Assembly: GCF_039929605.1 (NCBI RefSeq)
Contig: NZ_JBDSQX010000033.1
Coordinates: 1 to 64,000 of the forward strand
DNA length: 64,000 nucleotides
Reading direction: 5' to 3'
Origin: Pelomonas sp039929605
GTDB lineage: Bacteria > Pseudomonadota > Gammaproteobacteria > Burkholderiales > Burkholderiaceae_C
Positions 17,395 through 25,182 of this stretch are shown here, one piece after another. A program made the translations under genes and the position numbers. The notes beneath the pieces are model-generated. The model did not search any database, was not told the DNA's origin, and worked only from the letters and a program-made list of their open reading frames with translations. Each line of letters begins with the position of its first letter. The stretch's first letter is position 1.

Positions 17395-19466
17395 ATCGCC
17401 AGCGGATCGACGTCCACCGCCCAGCGCAGCACGGCCTTGTGTACGCGCTTGAGCGCAATCAACTCAGGCACCCAGGCACGCAGCGCGGCCTGCAGCCGGG
17501 CGCGCTGGCTGGCCTCCAACAGCATCTGCATCCGCTCAACGTCAGCCACGCGCGCCACGGCGTGCGGCACCGGCGGGTAGACGAGCACACCCTCGTCATG
17601 CATCAGCTCGGCCGCAGCCAAAAGGAAAGCCTTGGCCGCGTCCGCCGTGCGCGCCTCGGCCCGCAGCAGAGCCAGGTGCGAGAACGGCGGCAGGCTGGCA
17701 GAGCGGCGCTCGGCGAGCTGGTCGTTGGCAAAGCGCACGTAGTCGTGCCGGGCCAGCGCCTGGTAGAGCGCGTGCTCGCGATGCCAGGTCTGCACCCACA
17801 TCTCGGCCGGCGTTTCACCTGACGCGTCTCGCCCCGCCCGGCCGCCGGCCTGCATCAGCAGCGCAAAGAGGCGCTCTGGCGCGCGGAAGTCGCTGCTGAA
17901 GAGGGCGCCGTCTGGGTTCACCGCCGCGACGAAGCGGATGCGGCGGAAGTCGTGCCCCTTGGTGATCATCTGCGTGCCGACGAGGATGTCCACGTCGCCG
18001 TCGTGCACGGCCTTGAGCTGCGTCTCCAGCTCGCCCTTGCGGCGCGTGGAGTCGGCGTCGATGCGCAGCACACGGGCGCCGGGCAAGGCCTCGGTGAGTT
18101 GCTCTTCCAGCTTCTCCGTGCCACGGCCGATGGGCGCGATGTCATGGTTGCCACAGTTGGGGCAGGCGCTGGGCACGCGCTCGGTGAAGCCGCAGTGGTG
18201 GCAGCGCAGCGTGCGGTCGCGCTTGTGGAAGACGCGCCAGGCGCTGCAGTGCGGGCAGTCGCTCTTCCACTGGCATTCGCCGCAATGCAGCACCGGCGCG
18301 TAGCCACGCCGGTTCAGGAAGACAAGGCTCTGTTCGCCACGATCCAGGCGCTCCTTCAGTGCGGCCAGCAGCGGTGCGGTCAGCGCGGTGGTGACGCCGG
18401 CCGTGGCGGGCAGCGACTTCATGTCGAACAGGCGCACGCGAGGCAGCACACCGCCGCCGATGCGGGCGGCGAGCGTCAGTCGCTCATACCGTCCAGATTC
18501 GGCGTGCTGCCAGCTCTCCAGCGACGGCGTGGCCGAGCCGAGCACGACGGGCACCTTGAGGTCGTGCGCGCGCCAGACGGCCAGATCGCGTGCCGAGTAG
18601 CGAGCGCCGTCCTGCTGCTTGTAGGAGGGGTCGTGCTCCTCGTCGACGACGATCAAGCCCAGCTCCGGCATGGACGCGAACACAGCCAACCGCGTGCCCA
18701 GCACCAGGCGCGCGCGGCCGAGGTGGGCGGCCAGCCAGTTCTGCAGGCGCTGGGCCGGCGTGAGTGCGCTGTGCAGCGAGACGATGGCCAGCGGCTGCGG
18801 CAGCAGCGCGGCGAAGCGCTCGGTGAAGCGGGCTTCGAGCTGGGGCGTCAAGTTGATCTCGGGCACCAGCACCAGCACCTGGCGGCCGGCGGCCAGCGCG
18901 GCTTCGGCGGCGCGCAGGTAGACCTCGGTCTTGCCGCTGCCGGTCACGCCGAACAGCAGTGCGGGCCTGGGCGCCGGCCTGGGCGCGGCGCTGGCCAGTT
19001 GCGCCTCAATGCGGGCGACGGCCTCGGCCTGCTCGGGCGCCAGCGGCGGCTTCACCGGCGACGCTGCGGCGGCCTTGGCGGGCTTCCTGTCCAGCTTGCG
19101 CAGGCGGGCGACGAGTTGCTCGGGCGAGAGCTCGCGCAGCTGCGGCGGCAGCACGGCGCTGGCCAGCTCGCCGACGCTGCGCTGGTAGTAGCCGGCGGCA
19201 AAGTCCAGCATCCGGCACCAGTCCGCGCCCAGCGGCGGCAGCGCGGCGAACACGGCCGCCACCGGCCGCAGCGCCATCTCGGGTTGGCCGACTGCCTCGC
19301 CCGGCCAGACGACGCCCAACAACTCGCGCCTGCCCAGCGGCACGCGCACCAGCGTGCCGGAGGCGAGCGCCTGCTCACTCGCATAGTCAAGCGGGCCGTT
19401 CAGGCCACTGTGCTGGGGGGCGTCGACAGCGACACGCACGACGCCAGCGCCCTTGCTTTCAGTCAC
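17391..19466 (-). CDS. priA: primosomal protein N' (replication restart helicase PriA)
   Basis: A 691-residue PriA. The N-terminal DNA-binding part is RVAVDAPQHSGLNGPLDYAS and RVPLGRRELLGVVW. The helicase has Walker A FGVTGSGKTEVY, DEEHDPSYKQ (motif II), LGSATPSLES and AGGRAGRD. Eight zinc-binding cysteines lie in the insert from CGECQWKSDCPHCSAW to ACPNCGN. PriA reloads the replisome at stalled forks. The start ATG 19466 gives the usual N-terminus. The upstream region, shared with hemE, contains a perfect DnaA box. Confidence 0.96.
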   Translation of the reverse strand: MTESKGAGVVRVAVDAPQHSGLNGPLDYASEQALASGTLVRVPLGRRELLGVVWPGEAVGQPEMALRPVAAVFAALPPLGADWCRMLDFAAGYYQRSVGELASAVLPPQLRELSPEQLVARLRKLDRKPAKAAAASPVKPPLAPEQAEAVARIEAQLASAAPRPAPRPALLFGVTGSGKTEVYLRAAEAALAAGRQVLVLVPEINLTPQLEARFTERFAALLPQPLAIVSLHSALTPAQRLQNWLAAHLGRARLVLGTRLAVFASMPELGLIVVDEEHDPSYKQQDGARYSARDLAVWRAHDLKVPVVLGSATPSLESWQHAESGRYERLTLAARIGGGVLPRVRLFDMKSLPATAGVTTALTAPLLAALKERLDRGEQSLVFLNRRGYAPVLHCGECQWKSDCPHCSAWRVFHKRDRTLRCHHCGFTERVPSACPNCGNHDIAPIGRGTEKLEEQLTEALPGARVLRIDADSTRRKGELETQLKAVHDGDVDILVGTQMITKGHDFRRIRFVAAVNPDGALFSSDFRAPERLFALLMQAGGRAGRDASGETPAEMWVQTWHREHALYQALARHDYVRFANDQLAERRSASLPPFSHLALLRAEARTADAAKAFLLAAAELMHDEGVLVYPPVPHAVARVADVERMQMLLEASQRARLQAALRAWVPELIALKRVHKAVLRWAVDVDPLAI

Positions 19467-19784
19467 GTGCAGCTCCGGGCATCTTGTGAAGCGTTGGCTC
19501 AGAAACCAAGGCCAAGTTCTTGATTAGTAAGACTTCTTGAGTTGCCCACAATTTCTGTGGATAAGTTTGTGAGCAAATCAGCCGGCAAGAACCGCCACCG
19601 CCCACACGCTGGGCCAACTGCCCCCAAGTGGCCCAATGCTTCGTTTGGGGGCGTCCCTTACAAATCAACCACTTAGCGGCGACTCGGGAAAACGCCAATT
19701 TGCGCCGCACCAATCTTCAACGCGCCGGCTCGTATACCAACTTTTGGGGATAAGTCGCGGGCCAAGTGCAAATTTCTCGTTTTG
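19467..19784. promoter_or_regulatory. priA-hemE intergenic region with DnaA-box-like sites
   Basis: A 318-bp, locally AT-rich gap. A perfect DnaA box (TTATCCACA on the minus strand) lies at 19556-19564 and a one-mismatch copy (TTATCCCCA, minus strand) at 19745-19753. Both sit in the longer shared string GGATAAGT on the plus strand. The left half (19500-19580) is noticeably AT-rich, which would suit a promoter for priA. Nothing coding is seen. Confidence 0.6.
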
Positions 19785-20864
19785 TCAGACCGCTGCGCGC
19801 AGCCGGCGCGAGTAGCTGTGAACTTCGTCCGCCAACGCCGTGACGCTGTCGGGCGGCGTGAACTGGCTGATGCCATGGCCCAGGTTGAAGATGTGGCCGC
19901 TGCCCGCCGCCGGCCTGCCGAAGCTGTCCAGCACGGCACGCACCTGGGCGCGCACGGCCTCGGGCGGCGCGAACAGCACGTTGGGGTCGAGGTTGCCTTG
20001 CAGCGCGACCCGGTCGCCGACGCGGGCGCGGGCGGCTCGCAAGTTCATCGTCCAGTCCAGGCCTACGACGTCGGCACCGGCATCGGCGATCTCGTCCAGC
20101 CATAGGCCGCCGCCCTTGGTGAACAGCAGGCGCGGGATGCGCACGCCTTCGTGCTCGGTCTTCACCGCTGCCAGCACCTGGCGCGAATAGGCGAGGCTGA
20201 ACTGCTGGAAGGCGCCATCTGCGAGCACGCCGCCCCAGGAGTCGAACAGCATGACGGCCTGGGCGCCGGCTTCGATCTGGGCGTTGAGGTAGGCCGCCAC
20301 CGAGCGGGCGTTCACGTCGAGGATGCGGTGCATCAGGTCGGGGCGCGAATACATCAGGCTCTTGACGAGCCGGTAGTCGTCGGAGCCGCCGCCTTCGACC
20401 ATGTAGCAGGCCAGCGTCCACGGGCTGCCGGAGAAGCCGATCAGCGGCACGCGGCCGTTCAGCGCCTTGCGAATCGACGTGACGGCGTCGAAGACATAGC
20501 GCAGCTTGTCCATGTCAGGCACTTCCAGTGCCTCCACGGCGGCCTCGTCGCGCACAGTCCTGGCGAACTTCGGGCCCTCGCCCTGCTGGAAGCTCAGGCC
20601 CAAGCCCATCGCGTCGGGCACGGTCAGGATGTCGCTGAACAGGATGGCGGCGTCGAGCGGGTAGCGCTCCAGTGGCTGCAGCGTCACCTCGGTCGCGTAG
20701 TCGGCATTGGTGGCCAAGCCCATGAAGCTGCCGGCCTTCTCGCGCGACGCGCGGTACTCGGGCAGGTAGCGGCCGGCCTGGCGCATCAGCCAGACGGGCG
20801 TGTGGTCGGTCGGCTGGCGCAGGCAGGCGCGCAGGAAGGTGTCGTTTTGCAGGGGGGCGAACAT
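19785..20864 (-). CDS. hemE: uroporphyrinogen decarboxylase
   Basis: HemE removes four carboxyl groups from uroporphyrinogen III to make coproporphyrinogen III in heme synthesis. The 359-residue protein starts MFAPLQNDTFLRACLRQPTD at ATG 20864; an in-frame start eight codons upstream is less likely. It has the signatures PVWLMRQAGRYLPEYR (substrate-binding arginines), ILFSDILTVPDAMG (catalytic Asp), GFSGSPWTLACYMVEGGGS and GLDWTMNL, ending NLGHGISQFTPPD. Length and motifs are normal. It is divergent from the LemA operon. Confidence 0.96.
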   Translation of the reverse strand: MFAPLQNDTFLRACLRQPTDHTPVWLMRQAGRYLPEYRASREKAGSFMGLATNADYATEVTLQPLERYPLDAAILFSDILTVPDAMGLGLSFQQGEGPKFARTVRDEAAVEALEVPDMDKLRYVFDAVTSIRKALNGRVPLIGFSGSPWTLACYMVEGGGSDDYRLVKSLMYSRPDLMHRILDVNARSVAAYLNAQIEAGAQAVMLFDSWGGVLADGAFQQFSLAYSRQVLAAVKTEHEGVRIPRLLFTKGGGLWLDEIADAGADVVGLDWTMNLRAARARVGDRVALQGNLDPNVLFAPPEAVRAQVRAVLDSFGRPAAGSGHIFNLGHGISQFTPPDSVTALADEVHSYSRRLRAAV

Positions 20865-20962
20865 GGCCGAAATTATCCCCGCTGGCATGCAAGGCGCCGC
20901 GCCCGTTGCCGGGAGCGCTGTTTGCCCAGAGGTGCTTCACCTTTTCGCAGCGAGATGCCCGC

Positions 20963-21598
20963 ATGAATGCGCCCATGATCCGAACCCTCGCCGCCTTGGC
21001 CCTCGCCACCAGCCTGTCGGGCTGCGGCTACAACCAGTTCCAGACGCTGGACGAGCAGGTCGCCGCCAGCTGGAGCGAGGTGCTGAGCCAATACCAGCGC
21101 CGTGCCGACCTGATTCCAAACATCGTCAACACGGTCAAGGGGGAGGCCAACTTCGAGCAGGAAACGCTGACCCGCGTCGTCGAGGCGCGCGCCCGTGCCA
21201 CCGCCGTGCAAGTCACGCCGGAACTGGTCAACGATGCCGAAGCCTTGAAAAAATTCCAGGCTGCGCAGGGCGAGCTGAGCAGCGCGCTGTCCCGCCTGCT
21301 GGTCGTCACCGAGAACTATCCCAACCTGAAGGCCAACCAGGGCTTTCAGGATCTGCGCGTGCAGCTCGAAGGCACCGAGAACCGCATCACCGTGGCACGC
21401 AATCGCTACATCCAGTCGGTGGCTTCGTACAACGTGCATGCGCGCAGCTTCCCGAACAACCTCACCGGGATGGTGTTCGGCTACAAGGCCAAGCCCAACT
21501 TCACCGTGCAGAACGAGGAGGCGATCACGACCGCGCCGACGGTGGACTTCGGCACGGCCAAGCCCCCAAGCCCAGCCATGCCGGCAGCGTCGAAGTGA
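20963..21598 (+). CDS. LemA family lipoprotein
   Basis: A 211-residue LemA protein from ATG 20963 (a longer frame begins at 20906). The N-terminus MNAPMIRTLAALALATSLSG is a lipoprotein signal ending in SLSGC; many LemA proteins have a plain membrane anchor there. The family core is YNQFQTLDEQVAASWSEVLS, QYQRRADLIPNIVNTVKG and VTENYPNLKANQGFQDL, followed by GTENRITVARNRYIQSV. Function in bacteria is poorly known, but LemA is commonly encoded next to TPM-domain proteins. Here two TPM genes follow within 8 and 0 bases, forming one operon. Confidence 0.92.
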   Translation: MNAPMIRTLAALALATSLSGCGYNQFQTLDEQVAASWSEVLSQYQRRADLIPNIVNTVKGEANFEQETLTRVVEARARATAVQVTPELVNDAEALKKFQAAQGELSSALSRLLVVTENYPNLKANQGFQDLRVQLEGTENRITVARNRYIQSVASYNVHARSFPNNLTGMVFGYKAKPNFTVQNEEAITTAPTVDFGTAKPPSPAMPAASK

Positions 21599-21605
21599 CC
21601 GCGCG

Positions 21606-22502
21606 ATGCGCCGGCTGATCGCCTTGCTGCTGCTGATGGCAGCGGCGTGGGTCCAGGCTCAGGGCGTGCAGCCGGTGCCGGCCTTGAGCGCCCGCGTCAT
21701 CGACCAGACTGGCACGCTCGACGCGGTGCAGCGCCAGGCGCTGGAGGACCGGCTGGCCGCCTACGAGCAGGCGTCCGGCCCGCAGATCGCGGTGCTGATG
21801 ATCGCCACGACGGCGCCGGAGGACATCGCCGCCTATGCCCAGCGCGTGGCCGACCAGTGGAAGATCGGCCGCCGCGCCGTGGGCGACGGGCTGCTGATCG
21901 TCGTCGCCAAGAACGACCGCAAGATGCGCATCGAGGTGGCCAAGGCGCTGGAAGGCGCCGTGCCCGACCTCGCCGCACGGCAGATCATCGACACGGCCAT
22001 GAAGCCCGCCTTCCAGGCCGGTGACTATGCCGGCGGGCTGCAGGCCGCCATCGAGAAGCTGCAGGCGCGCATTGCCGGTGAAGGGCTGCCCGCGCCCGCC
22101 CCGCCTGCGCGCGGCGACGAAGGCTTCGGCTTCCAGGACCTGGGCGCGCTGTTCTTCATCGGCGTGCCGGTCGTCGGCATGCTGCTGACCGGCATGCTCG
22201 GCCGCAAGCTGGGCAGCGTGGCCACGGCAGGCGCTGCCGGGGCGGCCGGCTGGGCCTATGGCGGCGGCCTCGTCATGGCGGGCATTGCCGCCGTCGCGGC
22301 CCTGGTGCTGGTGGGCCTGTTCGGCATCGGCTCGGCAAGGCGCTCGTCAGGTGGCACGCGACGCGGCGGCATGATGGTGCCGCCCATCATCTGGGGCGGC
22401 GGCGGTGGCTTTGGTGGCGGGGGTGGTTCGGGCGGAGGAGGCGGCTTCTCGTCCGGCGGCGGTGGCAACTTCGGCGGCGGCGGCGCCTCGGGAGACTGGT
22501 GA
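21606..22502 (+). CDS. TPM-domain membrane protein with Gly-rich C-terminus (YgcG-like)
   Basis: A 298-residue protein: signal peptide MRRLIALLLLMAAAWVQAQG, a TPM domain (SARVIDQTGTLDAVQRQALE, GPQIAVLMIATTAPEDI, YAQRVADQWKIGRRAVGDGL, LIVVAKNDRKMRIEVAKALE), two or three membrane helices around residues 175-240, and a tail of glycine and serine repeats that makes up the last ~40 residues (positions ~22393-22499). TPM domains occur in photosystem-repair and channel-assembly proteins; bacterial roles are unclear. It follows lemA by seven bases and its stop overlaps the next gene's ATG. Confidence 0.9.
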   Translation: MRRLIALLLLMAAAWVQAQGVQPVPALSARVIDQTGTLDAVQRQALEDRLAAYEQASGPQIAVLMIATTAPEDIAAYAQRVADQWKIGRRAVGDGLLIVVAKNDRKMRIEVAKALEGAVPDLAARQIIDTAMKPAFQAGDYAGGLQAAIEKLQARIAGEGLPAPAPPARGDEGFGFQDLGALFFIGVPVVGMLLTGMLGRKLGSVATAGAAGAAGWAYGGGLVMAGIAAVAALVLVGLFGIGSARRSSGGTRRGGMMVPPIIWGGGGGFGGGGGSGGGGGFSSGGGGNFGGGGASGDW

Positions 22503-23020
22503 TGGCGCGCCTGTCGATCAAGCGACTCATTCGCCACCGTCTCTGGGACGAGGACGACGCCCGCCGCGTGCTGCCCGCCGAGGCGCTGGCAAGGCTGCAG
22601 CAGCGCGTGGCCGACAGCGAGGCCCGCCACAACGGCGAGATCCGCATCTGCGTGGAGGCCAGCCTGCCGCTGAGCTATCTGTGGCGCGACGCTTCGGCGC
22701 GCGAGCGCGCAGTCACGATGTTCGCGAAGCTGCGTGTCTGGGACACCGAGCACAACAACGGCGTGCTGATCTACCTGCTGCTGGCGGAACGCCGCATCGA
22801 GCTGATCGCCGACCGAGCGCTGTCGCGGTGCGTCGCGGCGGAGCACTGGCAGGCGTTGGTCGATGCGATGGGCGCGGCCTTCCGCGCCGGCCACTTCGAG
22901 CAGGGGCTGATCGAAGCCATCGACGCGGTGGACGCGCTGCTGGTGGCGCACTTCCCGCGCGACGCTGGCGCCACGGCGCCACGCCTGAACGAGCTACCCG
23001 ACGCGCCGCTGCTGCGCTGA
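22502..23020 (+). CDS. second TPM-domain protein, soluble
   Basis: A 172-residue protein from ATG 22502 (a GTG one codon earlier is possible), translationally coupled to the preceding TPM gene. It contains a shorter TPM-like domain: LARLQQRVADSEARHNGEIR, TMFAKLRVWDTEHNNGVLIY, LLLAERRIELIADRALSRCV, then FEQGLIEAIDAVDALL. There is no signal peptide or membrane helix, unlike its neighbour. Third gene of the lemA operon; it probably works with the membrane TPM protein, but there is no direct evidence. Confidence 0.88.
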   Translation: MARLSIKRLIRHRLWDEDDARRVLPAEALARLQQRVADSEARHNGEIRICVEASLPLSYLWRDASARERAVTMFAKLRVWDTEHNNGVLIYLLLAERRIELIADRALSRCVAAEHWQALVDAMGAAFRAGHFEQGLIEAIDAVDALLVAHFPRDAGATAPRLNELPDAPLLR

Positions 23021-23028
23021 GGCGCGCC

Positions 23029-23859
23029 TTACTCCAGCCGCAGGCTCTGCCGCCCCACCCAGGTCTCGCCGGCCGGCAGTTCGACGGGCCGGCCGACGCA
23101 GGCCGCCTCCACGCACAGCATCTCCGACCAACCCTCGGGCGGCATGTCGGCCAGCTTGGCGCAGCGCTCCGGGCCGGGGTTCCAGACCACGGTGTCCTCG
23201 AAGCCCTGCTGGCGGATGACCACCTGCCGACGGCCCTCGGTCACCAGCAGCGGCCGCTCCTTGACGCCGAAATAGATGCGATCCAGGTCGAGCACGCCGT
23301 TCTCACCGGTCAGCAGCAAGTCCATGCGCTGCAGCGCCTCGGCCTGCTTGATGCTGTCGAAATAGCGCAGCCCGGCCAGGCCCTCGACGCTGACCTCATC
23401 CAGGTCCGCCACGCGCAGGTAGGTGTGCAGCGCCGCCGTGAACTGAAGAGGCGAGTCACCGATGTTCTCGCAGGCCAGTTCGATGTCCAGGCCGCGGCCG
23501 CCCACGCGCACGCTCAGCTCCAGCTCGAAGGCATGCGGCCAGATCGCCCGCGTCGCGTCGCTATCGCGCAGGCGCATCACGGCGAGTGCGTCGTCCTGGC
23601 CCTGCTCCTGCTGCACCAGCTCCCACGGCAAGGTGCGAGCAAAGCCGTGCTTGGGCAGCGGCCCGCGCTCGGCAAACTGAGGAAAGCAGACCGGCACGCC
23701 GCCACGGATGGCTTTGCCGGGTGTGAACTCGCTGCGCGGGGAGAGGTAGAGCTGCTCGGCGGCGCCGGCGGGCTTCCAGGACAAGAGATGGGCGCCCTGC
23801 GGCGACAGCTTCAGGCTCGCGCCGTCGGGCGCCTCCAGGGTGATGAGATCGTCGGTCAT
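23029..23859 (-). CDS. D-hexose-6-phosphate mutarotase (YeaD-like aldose epimerase)
   Basis: A 276-residue protein of the aldose 1-epimerase fold, YeaD subgroup, which interconverts anomers of hexose 6-phosphates. ATG 23859 (MTDDLITLEAPDGASLKLSP) is chosen over upstream frames because it matches the family start. Signatures are GAHLLSWKPAGAAEQLYLSP, IRGGVPVCFPQFAERGPLPK, the catalytic-site HGFAR, ALHTYLRV and GFEDTVVWNP. The C-terminal WSEMLCVEAA supplies the conserved Glu. No operon partner. Confidence 0.92.
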   Translation of the reverse strand: MTDDLITLEAPDGASLKLSPQGAHLLSWKPAGAAEQLYLSPRSEFTPGKAIRGGVPVCFPQFAERGPLPKHGFARTLPWELVQQEQGQDDALAVMRLRDSDATRAIWPHAFELELSVRVGGRGLDIELACENIGDSPLQFTAALHTYLRVADLDEVSVEGLAGLRYFDSIKQAEALQRMDLLLTGENGVLDLDRIYFGVKERPLLVTEGRRQVVIRQQGFEDTVVWNPGPERCAKLADMPPEGWSEMLCVEAACVGRPVELPAGETWVGRQSLRLE

Positions 23860-24214
23860 GGGGCGGCATTGTCCGTGCAGCATCCCGCGCCGACGGCCCT
23901 CCATAAAATCGTGCGTTCTTAAAATCGGCGCCCTGCCCAAACGCCTCGTGCGCCCGCCCATGTGGGCCTACGACGACCGCGCACTCAAGGCCTATGGTGA
24001 CGCTGGCCTGCGGGCGCTGCTGTCCACGACCCCAACCCCAGGCCATGGGGGCGGGTCACTTACCTTAGCCCTACGAGTTCAAGTAGCAGCAAAAGTCCGC
24101 TGCCCACAACTGGGCCGCCGTGCAGGCATGAATGGTCGAAAACGCTAAGCAGGTCAAGCTCACGCCTAAAATGGTGCCCCCTGCCGCCATTACGACTCCT
24201 ACAAGGCCATTTCC
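23860..24214. other. upstream region of the pigment operon
   Basis: About 355 bp between the divergent mutarotase gene and the ACP gene. It holds no supported gene. A short open frame from 23840 to 24148 has no family resemblance. The promoter of the aryl-polyene operon must lie here; TAAAAT at 24163-24168 could be a -10 element but no convincing -35 was found. Confidence 0.45.
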
Positions 24215-24520
24215 GTGTCCGAGCCGACCCTTGTTATTTCTGCCGCTGCTACAGCGCAAGCCACGCCTGAACTTGAACAAGAGTTAGCGGATCTTTTTGT
24301 CCAAGCTTTGAATTTAGAAGTTCAAGCTGCAGACATTGACCCGAGCGGACCGCTGTATGGCGATGGATTGGGTCTTGATTCCATCGATATTTTGGAAGTG
24401 GCTCTGGAGGTGTCGCACCGCTACGGCTTCCAACTGCGGTCCGACGACGAGCACAACCACCAGATCTTCAGCTCGCTGCGCAGCCTGGCGGCCCACGTGG
24501 CCCAGCACCGTACCAAGTAG
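24215..24520 (+). CDS. acyl carrier protein of the aryl-polyene cluster
   Basis: A 101-residue acyl carrier protein starting at GTG 24215. The phosphopantetheine site is GLGLDSIDILE, with Ser56. The sequence before it (LADLFVQALNLEVQAADIDP) and after (VALEVSHRYGFQLRSDDEHN) matches the ApeE/ApeF-type ACPs that carry the growing polyene. It is the first gene of a long plus-strand operon. Related clusters usually have two ACP genes; only one is found here. The first 150 bases are less GC-rich than the rest. Confidence 0.9.
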   Translation: MSEPTLVISAAATAQATPELEQELADLFVQALNLEVQAADIDPSGPLYGDGLGLDSIDILEVALEVSHRYGFQLRSDDEHNHQIFSSLRSLAAHVAQHRTK

Positions 24521-24525
24521 GCGCC

Positions 24526-25146
24526 ATGCCCCGCTGGCGACTGATGGCTGCTGCAGCCGCCTTCACGGCCTACGCGCTGCTGAGTTGGGCTTTGATGACC
24601 TGGCGGCCCAACAGCCCCTGGGCCGTGGCGGCGCTGCTCGGCCCTGTGATCGTGCCGCTGCTGGTGGCGGGTATCGTCAAGGGTCACCGGCTGGCCTTGG
24701 CCGGCGCGCTGCTGGCTATTGGCTTGCTGGCCGCCTTGCTCTACACGGGCAACACCGCCATAAACCGGCTTTATGTGCTGCAGCACGCCAGCCTTCATGC
24801 GCTGCTGGGCTGGGGCTTTGCGGTCACGCTGCGTCCGGGCGCAACGCCGCTGATCACCATGCTGGCCGAGCGCATCCACCGCGAGTTCACGCCCGCCATG
24901 CGCGCCTATACGCGCTGGCTCACCGGGCTGTGGGTGCTGTACTTCGTGGCCATGATCGGCATCTCCTTCGCCCTGTATTTGTTCGCACCCTGGGCCTGGT
25001 GGTCGTTCTACGGCAACGTGCTCACGCCGCTGGCGGCGGCGCTGTTCTTTGCTGTGGAGCATGTGGTGCGCTACTGGCGCCACCCTGAATTCGAACGTGT
25101 GAGTTTGGGCCAGGTGGTCCAAGCCTGGCGCGCTTCCGGGCGCTGA
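24526..25146 (+). CDS. aryl-polyene cluster integral membrane protein (COG4648/ApeG type)
   Basis: A 206-residue protein with five or six hydrophobic helices (AAAFTAYALLSWALMTW, ALLGPVIVPLLVAGIVKG, LALAGALLAIGLLAALLY, LTGLWVLYFVAMIGISFALY, NVLTPLAAALFFAVEHVVRY). NRLYVLQHASLHALLGWGFA and RYWRHPEFE are typical of the small membrane protein found between the ACP and ligase genes in aryl-polyene loci. Its role is unknown. It starts five bases after the ACP stop. Confidence 0.82.
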   Translation: MPRWRLMAAAAAFTAYALLSWALMTWRPNSPWAVAALLGPVIVPLLVAGIVKGHRLALAGALLAIGLLAALLYTGNTAINRLYVLQHASLHALLGWGFAVTLRPGATPLITMLAERIHREFTPAMRAYTRWLTGLWVLYFVAMIGISFALYLFAPWAWWSFYGNVLTPLAAALFFAVEHVVRYWRHPEFERVSLGQVVQAWRASGR

Positions 25147-25182
25147 GCCTCGGGCCTCCTCCCACCGATCCTTGCCCTCACG

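Noticed and set aside
19467..19784. Considered as the chromosomal replication origin
   Set aside because: Only two DnaA-box-like sites are visible and dnaA, dnaN, rpmH and parAB are not in the window; the evidence supports regulation of priA rather than an origin.
22393..22499. GGC/GGT-rich repeated DNA
   Set aside because: It is the coding sequence for the Gly-rich tail of a TPM-domain protein, a normal feature of that family.
23840..24148. Short open frame upstream of the pigment ACP
   Set aside because: It runs from inside the antisense mutarotase gene into the promoter region and has no recognisable protein features.
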